From Croceicoccus sediminis (GTDB lineage: Bacteria > Pseudomonadota > Alphaproteobacteria > Sphingomonadales > Sphingomonadaceae): a stretch of 64,000 nt of DNA. The stretch is from positions 1,426,001 through 1,490,000 of the forward strand of contig NZ_SUNC01000001.1 of NCBI RefSeq assembly GCF_007570835.1, written 5' to 3'. Below the pieces are notes generated by a model. That model saw only the letters and a list, made by a program, of their open reading frames with translations, was not told the origin of the DNA and did not search any database. The position numbers and the translations under genes are program-made. Every line of letters begins with the position of its first letter. Within the stretch, counting starts at the first letter, position 1. This document shows, in pieces, positions 1 to 8,093 of the stretch.

Positions 1-109
1 CTACAAGCTGGAAGGCACGCGCCGCGATGCCCTTTATTGGGACGGAGATTGGATCGATTCCTACACGATGGCCGTGCTCGCCCCCGAATGGGAGGCGAGC
101 GCCGCCTGA
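1..109 (+). CDS. GNAT-family N-acetyltransferase, C-terminal fragment
   Basis: This is the last 35 codons of a gene that starts before the window. The frame begins at base 2 and the TGA is at 107-109. The visible end, LYWDGDWIDSYTMAVL followed by an EW pair, matches the C-terminus of RimJ/RimL-type GNAT acetyltransferases, where a DG.W.D motif and a hydrophobic strand precede a final EW. These enzymes move an acetyl group from acetyl-CoA to an amine; the substrate cannot be told from this fragment. It converges on the next gene with a gap of four bases. Confidence 0.6.
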   Translation, partial: YKLEGTRRDALYWDGDWIDSYTMAVLAPEWEASAA

Positions 110-113
110 GGCA

Positions 114-410
114 TCAGCCCAGCGAGCGGAAGAAGCTCAGCTGCATGTCTTCCGCCAGGCATTCGAGGATCGGCGGGACCAGCCGGTCGTGAAAATCGAT
201 CGCCATGTGCTTTTCGAAGGCGGCATCGTCCTTGAACGTTGCGACGACGTTGAACGTGTCGGGATCGTCGTCCGACTGCAGCAGTTCATAGACCTGCGCA
301 TCGGGCTCGTGCTTGAACACGAGGCCCTTCAGCTCGCTTTGCAGCGCGATCATCTCCTCGCGCTTTTCGGGCTTGGTCCGTAGAACCGCGATAAAGCTCT
401 TGCCGCTCAT
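114..410 (-). CDS. ABM-fold (putative quinol monooxygenase-like) small protein
   Basis: A 98-residue protein with the antibiotic-biosynthesis-monooxygenase/YgiN-like ferredoxin fold: an N-terminal strand (SFIAVLRTKPEKREEM), a helix, then the E-L-L-Q-S and F-N-V-V-A-T-F-K-D strands and the typical AFEKHMA helix. Members act as cofactor-free quinol monooxygenases, or as accessory proteins without known catalysis. It is the last gene of a five-gene minus-strand operon; its ATG overlaps the previous stop (ATGA at 407-410), so the two are translationally coupled. The neighbouring gene encodes the same fold, so the pair may form a heterodimer. The catalytic role is not predictable. Confidence 0.75.
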   Translation of the reverse strand: MSGKSFIAVLRTKPEKREEMIALQSELKGLVFKHEPDAQVYELLQSDDDPDTFNVVATFKDDAAFEKHMAIDFHDRLVPPILECLAEDMQLSFFRSLG

Positions 411-715
411 GCCTTGCCCTCCGGATGACGGCCGAGATCGAACAGCAGTTCGCGTTCGTAGCTACCGTCCATGCAGGCGATCATGCCATCGATCAGCGGC
501 TTGTTCTGCGGGTATTCCATGTGCGCCTTGTCCGCAGCCTCGTCGACGAAGCTTTCCAGCACCGCGAACATGCCCGGATCGCCTAGCCGGAAGAACTGGA
601 AGTGCAACGTGCCCGGTTCATCCGGTGCCTGCTTTTCCATCTTGCGGGCAAGATCGATGAATTCGTCCTGCTTGTCGTCGCGCACCTTGAAGCGCGACAG
701 GAATGTATATGCCAT
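407..715 (-). CDS. ABM-fold small protein, paralogue of its neighbour
   Basis: A 102-residue ABM/YgiN-fold protein (FLSRFKVRDDKQDEFIDLA, then TLHFQFFRLGDPGMFAVLESF and a D-K-A-H-M helix). It resembles the ABM protein at 13011-13328, which shares the P-x-T-L-H-F-Q core and the K-A-H helix, so this fold is used at least three times in the region. A strong Shine-Dalgarno (GAGGAGAGG) precedes the ATG at 715. It is the fourth gene of the operon driven from the operator-bearing intergenic region near 2563. Function is unknown; family members act on quinols or small aromatic compounds. Confidence 0.75.
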   Translation of the reverse strand: MAYTFLSRFKVRDDKQDEFIDLARKMEKQAPDEPGTLHFQFFRLGDPGMFAVLESFVDEAADKAHMEYPQNKPLIDGMIACMDGSYERELLFDLGRHPEGKA

Positions 716-729
716 GAAAGAGCCTCTCC

Positions 730-1278
730 TCAGGCGCGTTTTCGGTTTTCGTGATAGGCCTGCCAGCTTTCCAGCTTCTCGGGAAAGTCGGCGGGTCCGG
801 GCGTGTCGTAAGCCATGTTTCGATCCTCGCGCAGGAGGATGTCGGGGTATTCCGATACCGGCACGTAATAGAGGAACTGGATTGTGCGTTCAGCGAATTT
901 CCAGCCGCGATCCGTCTTACGGTACTTGTCGGCGTAGCGCAGTGCGGTAACCATCATCATGCCCTTGCGCTGCAATTCGGCATGGCCCGATACGCGGCCC
1001 GTTGCCTCGTCCTCACTGATGAAATCGATCTGGACGTCGTGCATGAAGTGATGACCGGGGCCCAGCACGTCGAAGCGCCCGTGATACTGTTCGATGATCG
1101 CGTCGGGGCCTTTTGCATGCATCACCCCGTCGACCGATTGCAGGACGCCGTCCTCGGTAAACAGGTCGCGCACCGCCTCTATATTGCGGTCGTCGATGTC
1201 GAAGCAGTAATGCGCGATGAGCTGACGGATCTGGGATTCGGCTTCCAGCCGTGCGAGCCGTTTTTCAAAATCGCTCAT
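730..1278 (-). CDS. SnoaL/NTF2-fold protein
   Basis: A 182-residue SnoaL-like protein beginning MSDFEKRLARLEAESQIRQL. The early I-R-Q-L-I-A-H-Y-C and D-L-F-T-E-D-G-V motifs are typical of SnoaL_4 polyketide-cyclase-like proteins. The frame is open further upstream, but the ATG at 1278 overlaps the preceding TGA (ATGA) and begins the conserved domain, so it is preferred. The fold hosts lyases, isomerases and dehydrohalogenases such as LinA, and the sphingomonad gamma-formaldehyde lyase LdpA. It is third in the operon after two other SnoaL genes. The C-terminus (SWQAYHENRKRA) is longer than the minimal domain. Confidence 0.75.
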   Translation of the reverse strand: MSDFEKRLARLEAESQIRQLIAHYCFDIDDRNIEAVRDLFTEDGVLQSVDGVMHAKGPDAIIEQYHGRFDVLGPGHHFMHDVQIDFISEDEATGRVSGHAELQRKGMMMVTALRYADKYRKTDRGWKFAERTIQFLYYVPVSEYPDILLREDRNMAYDTPGPADFPEKLESWQAYHENRKRA

Positions 1279-1874
1279 GCACGGTCTCCTGCGAGATAGC
1301 CTGAAAGTGCATAGACCGGATCGCCCTTGCCCCATTCGCCGATGGGGCGAAGGGTCTGGCTCATGCCCTGGTCCAGTATCTGGTTCGACGGATGGCTGGC
1401 GTTCCAGTCGGTCACCACCATGCGGCGCAGGATGCGCCATTCACCGTCGCGCCTCTCGAACCGGTCGAGATAACGGCCTGCCATGACGAACATCTCGTGC
1501 CCGGCGTCGAGCCCGGTTCCGGCCAGTTGCCCAAAGTAGCTTGAGCCGAGCATGTCCTCGGCAATGCCGTTGCGGACGCGGCAGGCCGAATAGAGGTAGC
1601 TTTCGCTGGACGCACGATCGCCGTCGACCTCGATATCGACGTTCAGCAGGCAATGCGTGCCCATCGTGAAGTACTTGGTGATCTCGGAAATGATGAAGGG
1701 GACGAACTCGCTCGCCCGCCCGGAATAGATGCCATGGATGTCCTCGCCGTCAGGCCAGTAGACCGTTTCCATCAGTGCAAGATCGGCCCGGTCCAGCGCG
1801 CGGCAATAGCGGGTCAGCACGTCGCCGACGTCACGCACCGCCACAAGTTCGGCAAGGCGTTCGCGGGCCTTCAC
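1275..1874 (-). CDS. SnoaL/NTF2-fold protein, paralogue of the next upstream gene
   Basis: A 199-residue SnoaL-like protein. It shares long stretches with the product of 1871-2491: L-T-R-Y-C-R-A-L-D-R-A-D near the N-terminus, V-Y-W-P-D-G, G-R-Y-L-D-R-F-E-R-R-D-G-E-W-R-I, and a C-terminal N-Q-I-L-D-Q-G-M block. The two arose by tandem duplication. Its ATG sits four bases inside the end of the upstream gene (ATGA at 1871-1874), so the three SnoaL genes are translationally coupled. The conserved Tyr, Asp and His positions fit a SnoaL active-site pocket, but the reaction is not predictable from sequence. Confidence 0.78.
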   Translation of the reverse strand: MKARERLAELVAVRDVGDVLTRYCRALDRADLALMETVYWPDGEDIHGIYSGRASEFVPFIISEITKYFTMGTHCLLNVDIEVDGDRASSESYLYSACRVRNGIAEDMLGSSYFGQLAGTGLDAGHEMFVMAGRYLDRFERRDGEWRILRRMVVTDWNASHPSNQILDQGMSQTLRPIGEWGKGDPVYALSGYLAGDRA

Positions 1875-2491
1875 GGGCGGTTTCCCCAGACCGGATCGCC
1901 GGGTCCGCGTTCACCCAGCGGCCGCAGGGTCGCGAACATGCCCTGGTCGAGAATCTCGTTCGAGGGGCGGCTCTCGTTCCAGTCCATCACGACTTCGCGG
2001 CGGAAGATGCGCCATTCGCCATCGCGGCGTTCGAACCGGTCGAGATAGCGGCCGCCGAAAAAGAAGTGATGGTGCGCCGGGTCCAGCCCCTTGCCCGCAA
2101 AGCGCTCCATGTAGCGCGAACCGAAGATCTCCTCGGCCTTCTCCTCGCGGACCTTGTGATAGGCGAACAGGTAGGTCTCGGTCGCCGCGCGGTCGCCGGC
2201 GACTTCCATGTGCACGTTCATGATCCCGTGCATGGTGACTTCGAACCATTCCTGGATTTCGCAGACGATGAACTCGGCAAATTCGACCGCGTTGCCGTCG
2301 AACACGCCGTGCGAATCCGAACCATCGGGCCAGTAGACGCTCTTCATCAAATCGACGTCGGCCCGGTCGAGCGCGCGGCAATAGCGGGTCAGCACCGAAT
2401 AGATGTCCCGGCGGGCGAGCAGATCCTCGATATCGGCGTCGGATATTGCCCTGGATTCGCCCGGCGCACGTTCGCTCAAGCTATTAGTCAT
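1871..2491 (-). CDS. SnoaL/NTF2-fold protein, first gene of a five-gene operon
   Basis: A 206-residue SnoaL-like protein (MTNSLSERAPGES, then YSVLTRYCRALDRADVDLMK). I chose the ATG at 2491 because GGAG lies six bases before it; another in-frame ATG at 2503 has only a weak site. It is the head of the minus-strand unit SnoaL-SnoaL-SnoaL-ABM-ABM and is divergent from a TonB receptor gene. Two copies of the region's palindromic operator lie in the 236-bp gap. Several SnoaL proteins beside Rieske and quinoprotein genes suggest consecutive eliminations or isomerisations of one substrate family, which is inference. Confidence 0.78.
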   Translation of the reverse strand: MTNSLSERAPGESRAISDADIEDLLARRDIYSVLTRYCRALDRADVDLMKSVYWPDGSDSHGVFDGNAVEFAEFIVCEIQEWFEVTMHGIMNVHMEVAGDRAATETYLFAYHKVREEKAEEIFGSRYMERFAGKGLDPAHHHFFFGGRYLDRFERRDGEWRIFRREVVMDWNESRPSNEILDQGMFATLRPLGERGPGDPVWGNRP

Positions 2492-2562
2492 CCTCTTCTC
2501 CATCGCGTCGTCCCGTTCGGGCAGGATCGTCCGCCAAGTACGATAACGGAGCGTCAGAAAAA

Positions 2563-2578
2563 AACAATCATGCTTGTT
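2563..2578. promoter_or_regulatory. Palindromic operator, copy 1
   Basis: Core AACAAT-CATG-CTTGTT with an A tract on the left. It lies 72 bp upstream of the first SnoaL gene, so it probably controls the minus-strand operon. It is the first of 11 copies of one palindrome in the window. Confidence 0.75.
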
Positions 2579-2635
2579 CGTAACAACCCTGCCCGTTGCC
2601 GAACGGCATCGCTCGAAACTTTTTCCCGAGAAAAA

Positions 2636-2651
2636 AACATTCATGATTGAT
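2636..2651. promoter_or_regulatory. Palindromic operator, copy 2
   Basis: Core AACATT-CATG-ATTGAT following seven A residues. It lies 77 bp upstream of the TonB receptor gene, so this gap carries one operator for each direction. The right arm is one base off the usual ATTGTT. Confidence 0.7.
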
Positions 2652-2727
2652 TGGAAGCTGGCGACGTGCTTCTATCCTGCCCTGCGTTACCCGCAAAGAT
2701 GGCGGGAACTTAGGAGAGGAGCAGGGG

Positions 2728-5241
2728 ATGAACACGAGTAATCTCTATCGTACGACGTGCGCCATCGCTTTGGCCGCCTGCATCGCGGTGCCGGCCCATG
2801 CGCAGGACGCAGACAATCTTGACGGACCAGAAACCGCCCCGGCCGGACCCGTGGACGAAAGCCCGTCGCCGGCACCGACATCTTCGGTCGGACTTGGCGA
2901 CATCATCGTGACGGCAACGCGCAGGGCGACGGACCTGCAGACCACGCCGGTCGCGGTCTCGGCGGTCGATTCCAAACTGATCGAACAATCCAACCCGCGC
3001 GATATCGGCGACCTTGCCGCCTTTGTGCCGAACTTCTCGGCCGCGACGATCGCGAACTTCAACGCGGCGTCCTTTGCCATGCGCGGCGTCGGCCAGACGT
3101 CGATCATCATCTATTACGAACCGCCGGTTGCCGTCCTCGTCGATGACTTCGTCATGCCGTCGGTTCAGACCCAGCTTCTCGACACCTTCGACGTGGAACA
3201 GGTCGAAGTGCTTCGCGGTCCCCAGGGTACGCTGTTCGGAAAGAACACCACTGGCGGCGCCGTGACCATCCGGACCAAGCGCCCTGAACTTGGTTACATC
3301 GGCGTCGATGGACAGTTCGAGGTCGGCAGCTGGAACACGATCAATGCCAAGGGTGCTGCCAACGTGCCGATCGGCGACATCGCGGCCCTGCGCCTTGTCG
3401 CGGGCTACGAATCGAATGACGGCTATTACAAGAACGGCGCGTGCTATGGCCCGGTGACCGGCTTCGTGCCCAGTAAGTTCGACGGCGTTTCTGGCTGCCT
3501 TGGCGGTGAAACGCTTGGTGGGCAAAGCGTCATTTCGGCCCGTGCAAAACTGCTCGTCGAACCCAGCGAACGGTTCTCGGCTCTTGTCCAGTACGAGTAT
3601 TTCCGTGACGATTCGGACGTCGTCCCGTCGGTCAACGTCAATGACGAATACACCGGCAGCGTCCCGTTCCTGTCGGACACTCTGGGTACGATCCGCCCCA
3701 ACCCGGACAGCAGCGATCCGCTCGACAATGCGGCCTATACCGGGCGTAATGCCGGCGGCCTAATGCTGGGCAAGGGTCAGCGCATCTACGTGGATGGTAT
3801 TTACGCCAACCTCGAGTTCAGCCCCGACTTCGGTACCTTCACCTCGGTTTCGGGCTATCGCTTCCAGCGTTCGCGCATCCCCAACTCCTACGCCGGTGCC
3901 ACCGCGATCGCACCCGACGGGACGTACCTGTCGTTCTTCGATGCGACCCGCGACGACGACCGCAAGACGTGGCAACAGGAACTGCGCTTTGCCAGCGACC
4001 TTGGCGGACCGTTCGATTTCGTGGCGGGCGGTTTCTACCAGAAGGACAAGACCAGTTTCTGTGTCCCGCAGTTGCTCGGCTTCCTCGACCTGACCAGCGG
4101 ACCGCTGCCGTTCGGCAACTGGAACGACACGATCTACACCTTGTGCAACGCGCAGAAGGCGGAATCGAAGGCCGTGTTCCTTGAAGGCACTCTGAAGGCG
4201 ACAGATCGCCTTTCGATCACCGTCGGCGGTCGCTACACTTGGGAAGACAAGACCTGGTACGGCCGTCAGCAGGTGTTCTACGAACAACTGAACGGCGGCT
4301 TCGACCCGTCAATCGTCGACCAGATCCGAACCCCTCTCGATGCCAATGTCTTCGACTATCCGGCGAATGTCATCCGTGTCGACGGCAGCTGGAAGGAGCC
4401 GACCTGGCGCGCCAGCATCAGCTACGAGGTGAACCCGGACGTCTACGTCTACGGCACCTATTCGCGCGGCTTCAAGGGCGGCGGCTTCAACGACCAGGCC
4501 GGTAACTTCAACGCCTTTGATACCGATCTCGACGCCTTTGCAGAAGCTGCCGCGCCGACCGATCCGGAAACGGCTGACAGTTACGAAGCGGGCATCAAGT
4601 CCGAATTCTTCGACAATCGCCTGCGCTTCAACCTCACCGGCTTCTATGTGAAGTACAAGGATCTGCAGAAGCAGCTCAACGTGCCGATCGTGGTCAACGG
4701 CCAGCCGAACCAGGTTACGCTGTTCGTCAATGCCGCAGCCGCAGAGGTTAAGGGTATCGAGCTGGAAACATCAGCCAATCCGTTCGAAGGCTTCACCCTT
4801 CGCGGCGTGCTTGGCTATCAGGACGGCAAGTACAAGGAATACGACACCACGGGTGCCGGATACGACCTTGCCTCCGCCCCGCTCGACCGTGCGCCGAAGT
4901 GGCAGTGGACCGTCAACGGCACGTATGAAACGCCCGTGTCGTCCGACTTCAACCTCGCGCTCAACGGGTCGGTTGCCTACGTGAGCCGCAACCTCAACAC
5001 GCAGGCGATCACGGACCCGCAGGGCAATACGTTCCTGAACGCCCGGACCCTCGTGAACGGTTCGATCACGCTAAGCGAGGCGGATGACAAGTACTATGTC
5101 CGTCTGATCGGCCAGAACCTGACCGACAAGCGTTACAAGGTCGCGATTCAGAACGTCGGTGGCCTGTGGCAGAACGCCCAGTACGGCCCGCCGCGCTACT
5201 TCGGCGTGGAAGTGGGCTTCAGCTTCGGCGACTGGCTCTGA
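2728..5241 (+). CDS. TonB-dependent outer-membrane receptor
   Basis: An 837-residue TonB-dependent receptor. A signal peptide ends at VPAHAQ (about residue 26), a TonB-box-like stretch DIIVTATRR is at about 58-66, and the plug carries LRGPQGTLFGKNTTGG. A 22-strand barrel follows, with late motifs SRGFKGGGFN and GQNLTDKRYKVAIQN. The C-terminus is DWL rather than the usual aromatic residue. The ATG at 2728 follows a strong AGGAG; upstream codons in frame are not used. In sphingomonads such FecA/CirA-like receptors import aromatic or hydrophobic substrates with TonB energy. It is followed by a quinoprotein dehydrogenase and controlled from the operator-bearing gap. Confidence 0.9.
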   Translation: MNTSNLYRTTCAIALAACIAVPAHAQDADNLDGPETAPAGPVDESPSPAPTSSVGLGDIIVTATRRATDLQTTPVAVSAVDSKLIEQSNPRDIGDLAAFVPNFSAATIANFNAASFAMRGVGQTSIIIYYEPPVAVLVDDFVMPSVQTQLLDTFDVEQVEVLRGPQGTLFGKNTTGGAVTIRTKRPELGYIGVDGQFEVGSWNTINAKGAANVPIGDIAALRLVAGYESNDGYYKNGACYGPVTGFVPSKFDGVSGCLGGETLGGQSVISARAKLLVEPSERFSALVQYEYFRDDSDVVPSVNVNDEYTGSVPFLSDTLGTIRPNPDSSDPLDNAAYTGRNAGGLMLGKGQRIYVDGIYANLEFSPDFGTFTSVSGYRFQRSRIPNSYAGATAIAPDGTYLSFFDATRDDDRKTWQQELRFASDLGGPFDFVAGGFYQKDKTSFCVPQLLGFLDLTSGPLPFGNWNDTIYTLCNAQKAESKAVFLEGTLKATDRLSITVGGRYTWEDKTWYGRQQVFYEQLNGGFDPSIVDQIRTPLDANVFDYPANVIRVDGSWKEPTWRASISYEVNPDVYVYGTYSRGFKGGGFNDQAGNFNAFDTDLDAFAEAAAPTDPETADSYEAGIKSEFFDNRLRFNLTGFYVKYKDLQKQLNVPIVVNGQPNQVTLFVNAAAAEVKGIELETSANPFEGFTLRGVLGYQDGKYKEYDTTGAGYDLASAPLDRAPKWQWTVNGTYETPVSSDFNLALNGSVAYVSRNLNTQAITDPQGNTFLNARTLVNGSITLSEADDKYYVRLIGQNLTDKRYKVAIQNVGGLWQNAQYGPPRYFGVEVGFSFGDWL

Positions 5242-5253
5242 GGCTTTGACACC

Positions 5254-5292
5254 GAAATGCCCCGCAGGCCGCCACGGTCTGCGGGGCATTTC
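5254..5292 (+). terminator. Long hairpin after the TonB receptor gene
   Basis: Perfect 14-bp arms (5254-5267 and 5279-5292, GAAATGCCCCGCAG and its complement) with an 11-base loop, 12 bases after the receptor stop. There is no long U tract, so it may be a partial terminator or an RNA-stabilising hairpin that lowers expression of the downstream dehydrogenase. Confidence 0.65.
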
Positions 5293-5356
5293 AATTCAAC
5301 GGATCGCACAGGACATGAAGGTCGGCGCCGCGCTGCGCCGGGTATGAAGGGTCGAC

Positions 5357-7507
5357 GTGACACATTCAGCAATCGGGCGTGCCCCCCGCGCCATCATTCC
5401 CGCCATTATCGCCCTCGCGCTTGCATCCTGCGGCGGACCGGGCGGTGAAGTCGCCAACAACACCGATGGCGATGCCCAGTGGCTGGCGCAGCTGTCAGAC
5501 GACAGCGACGGCAAGGACTGGCCCGCTTTCGGACGCACTTATGGCGAACAGCATTTCAGCCCGCTGACCCAGATCAACGCCGAAAACGTGGGCGAACTCG
5601 GCCTTGTCTGGGCGGTCGATCTTCCCGTCGGCAATCCGGCCACCGGCCCGATCGAGGTCGGCGGCACGATCTATCTTGCCAGCGGCTATTCGGTCGTCCG
5701 CGCGATCGACGTGGAAACCGGCAAGGTCAAATGGACCTATGATCCCGAAGCGCCGCAGGCGTCGGGCATCAAACTGCGGCAGGGATGGGGCAGCCGCGGC
5801 ATCGCCTACTGGAACCACAAGGTCATTACCGCGACACAGGACGGGCGGCTGATCGCGCTGGACGAAAACACCGGCGAACCGGTCTGGACCGTACAGACGT
5901 TCGGCAAGGACGAACTGCGCTTTATCTCCGGCCCGCCGCGCGTGTTCGACGGCAAGGTCATCATCGGCAGCGGCGGATCGGATTCCGGCCCCGTGCGCGG
6001 CCTGGTCATGACCTACGATGCCGACACCGGCGAAAAGCTTTGGGAATTCTACACCGTACCCGGCAACCCCGCCGACGGGTTCGAGAACGAGGCCATGGAA
6101 ATGGCCGCGAAGACGTGGTCGGGCGAATGGTGGAAATACGGCGGCGGGGGCAGCGTGTGGAACGCCATGACCTACGACGCCGCGAACGACCAGATCCTGC
6201 TGGGCACCGGCAACGGCGCGCCGTGGAACCACAAGATCCGGTCCGCCGGCGAAGGCGACAACCTGTTCCTGTGTTCTATCGTCGCGCTCGACGCGAAGAC
6301 CGGCAAGTACAAGTGGCACTACCAGATCAACCCCGGCGAAAGCTGGGACTTCAACGCGTCAATGGACATGGAACTGGCAGACCTGGTCATCGACGGGAAA
6401 ACGCGCCAGGTCGTGATGACCGCGCCCAAGAACGGCTTCTACTACGTCATCGACCGGACGAACGGTAGGCTGATCTCGGCAGAGCCTTTCGTCGAAGTCA
6501 CCTGGGCCGAAGGCATAGATATCGAGACCGGCCGCCCGATCGAGGCGAAGGGCGTTCGCTACGAAGGGGGCAACACCACCTTCCGCCCCACCCCGCTGGG
6601 CGCGCATAGCTGGATGCCGATGGCCTACAGCCCGCAGACCGGCCTGACCTACATCCCCGCCATCGACCTTGAGGTCACGTTCGACGATACCGGCGTCACG
6701 CCCGAGAACTTCAAGTGGACGCCCAAGATGGGCCTGTCGCCGGGCGTGGGCTATGCCATTGGCGACGGGGGCAAGAAGGTGACCGGCTGGCTGATCGCGT
6801 GGGACCCGGTAAAGCAGGAACCGCGCTGGAAACTGCCTATGGCAAAACACCTTAACGGCGGGATCATGGCAACGGGCGGAAACCTGATCTTCCAGGGCCG
6901 ACCGGACGGCGGGTTCAGCGCCTATAACGCCGCGACCGGCGACCGGCTGTGGAACTTCGACGCCAAGGCGGGTGTCGTCGCGCCGCCGATTTCCTACAGC
7001 GTCAACGGCAAGCAATACGTCACCGTTATCGCCGGGATCGGGACCAGCGCGGGCCTGTTCGGGCCGATGTTCACCGAATACGGCATCGACTACCACCACC
7101 AGAAACGGCGCGTGCTGACCTTCGCGCTGGGCGGCAAGATGACCCTGCCGGACAACGAGCCTTACAAGGCGGTCGCTTTCGACGATCCCGATTACAAGGC
7201 GGACGCGGCGCTGGCGGCAAAGGGCGAAGGCATGTTCAACGCCCGCTGCGCCGTCTGTCACGGCACCGGGGCGATCGGCGGGGGCACCGCGCCTGACCTG
7301 CGCACGTCGGCGGCGGTGGCCGATGCGGAAACCTTTGCAGCCGTAGTCCACGACGGATTGCTGGTCCCCAACGGAATGCCGCAGTTCGAGGAATTCGGCA
7401 AAAAGGACCAGCAGGCGCTGCGCCAGTACATCCGTTCACGCGCCGCGGCCTTGCGCAGCGGCACGAACGAACATTCCGCGGCATCGACCATGAAGGCATC
7501 AAACTGA
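5357..7507 (+). CDS. PQQ-dependent alcohol dehydrogenase with C-terminal cytochrome c domain, lipoprotein
   Basis: A 716-residue quinohaemoprotein of the methanol/ethanol dehydrogenase family. It starts with GTG after AAGGG. A lipobox (L-A-S-C near residue 25) suggests a lipid-anchored periplasmic protein. The eight-bladed propeller shows repeated tryptophan-docking motifs such as D-x-x-T-G-x-x-x-W, the catalytic-Asp region W-D-F-N-A, and APKNGFYYVIDRTNGRLIS. A haem site CAVCH is at residues 631-635. The vicinal Cys-Cys pair that most family members have before the N-R-G segment is replaced by GWGSRG. It would oxidise an alcohol or aldehyde in the periplasm and pass electrons to cytochrome c. 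PQQ biosynthesis genes are not in the window. Confidence 0.9.
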   Translation: MTHSAIGRAPRAIIPAIIALALASCGGPGGEVANNTDGDAQWLAQLSDDSDGKDWPAFGRTYGEQHFSPLTQINAENVGELGLVWAVDLPVGNPATGPIEVGGTIYLASGYSVVRAIDVETGKVKWTYDPEAPQASGIKLRQGWGSRGIAYWNHKVITATQDGRLIALDENTGEPVWTVQTFGKDELRFISGPPRVFDGKVIIGSGGSDSGPVRGLVMTYDADTGEKLWEFYTVPGNPADGFENEAMEMAAKTWSGEWWKYGGGGSVWNAMTYDAANDQILLGTGNGAPWNHKIRSAGEGDNLFLCSIVALDAKTGKYKWHYQINPGESWDFNASMDMELADLVIDGKTRQVVMTAPKNGFYYVIDRTNGRLISAEPFVEVTWAEGIDIETGRPIEAKGVRYEGGNTTFRPTPLGAHSWMPMAYSPQTGLTYIPAIDLEVTFDDTGVTPENFKWTPKMGLSPGVGYAIGDGGKKVTGWLIAWDPVKQEPRWKLPMAKHLNGGIMATGGNLIFQGRPDGGFSAYNAATGDRLWNFDAKAGVVAPPISYSVNGKQYVTVIAGIGTSAGLFGPMFTEYGIDYHHQKRRVLTFALGGKMTLPDNEPYKAVAFDDPDYKADAALAAKGEGMFNARCAVCHGTGAIGGGTAPDLRTSAAVADAETFAAVVHDGLLVPNGMPQFEEFGKKDQQALRQYIRSRAAALRSGTNEHSAASTMKASN

Positions 7508-7529
7508 CCGCAGGGAATTCTGCCTGAAT

Positions 7530-7565
7530 GACGGCGCGCCCCGGTCCCGCTTGGGGCGCGCCGTC
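7530..7565. terminator. Bidirectional hairpin between convergent genes
   Basis: Perfect 13-bp arms (7530-7542 and 7553-7565; GACGGCGCGCCCC and its complement) with a 10-base loop, between the PQQ dehydrogenase stop and the end of the opposing SnoaL gene. It would serve both directions. Confidence 0.7.
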
Positions 7566-7572
7566 CGGTTCT

Positions 7573-8034
7573 TCATTCCTCGCGCACCGGCCAGGCTGTC
7601 ATCAGGCGGATCGTCTTGAATTTCCACTTGCCGTCGACGCGGACGTATTCATCGTCATAACGTCCGATCAGCAGCATCGGATTGTCATGCCCGCCGCGCG
7701 TGGCGATGGGCGACCCTTCTTCCTGCCGGGTCACGAAATCCAGCAGCAGGCAGCTGCCCTTCGCGCTGTCGGGGCCCGTCAGTTCGATCGTGTGGTTGCC
7801 GATGAAGTGGATCGTGTCGAGCGGCGCCTCGCAATGCGCCCAGGTCGCGCGGAACAGGTCCAGCACCGCCTCAACCCCCGTGATAGTACCGCCGAAAGCC
7901 TCGGGGTAGTGGCATACGATGTCGTCGACGAAATTGGCGCGCACGGCCCCTTCATCCATCGCGTCGAAGGCTGACGAATAGGCGTTGCGCAGCTCTCGTA
8001 TCGCTTCTCGCGCAACCAGATCCTCTAGGGTCAT
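7573..8034 (-). CDS. SnoaL/NTF2-fold protein
   Basis: A 153-residue SnoaL-like protein beginning MTLEDLVAREAIRELRNAY, with the family's A-I-R-E-L-R helix, F-V-D-D-I-V-C-H-Y-P strand and an H-F-I-G-N-H-T-I-E-L segment. The ATG at 8034 is chosen because GGAGAGAG sits just before it; the frame is open about 60 codons further upstream but that part is low-quality sequence overlapping the TetR gene. It follows the TetR gene on the same strand by 59 bp and is probably co-transcribed with it. It is more divergent than the three SnoaL proteins at the left edge. Reaction unknown. Confidence 0.72.
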   Translation of the reverse strand: MTLEDLVAREAIRELRNAYSSAFDAMDEGAVRANFVDDIVCHYPEAFGGTITGVEAVLDLFRATWAHCEAPLDTIHFIGNHTIELTGPDSAKGSCLLLDFVTRQEEGSPIATRGGHDNPMLLIGRYDDEYVRVDGKWKFKTIRLMTAWPVREE

Positions 8035-8093
8035 CACTCTCTCCATTCTCTTCTTTTTTGAGATAACGCACGCCAGCGGCGCGCAAGGTGCGG

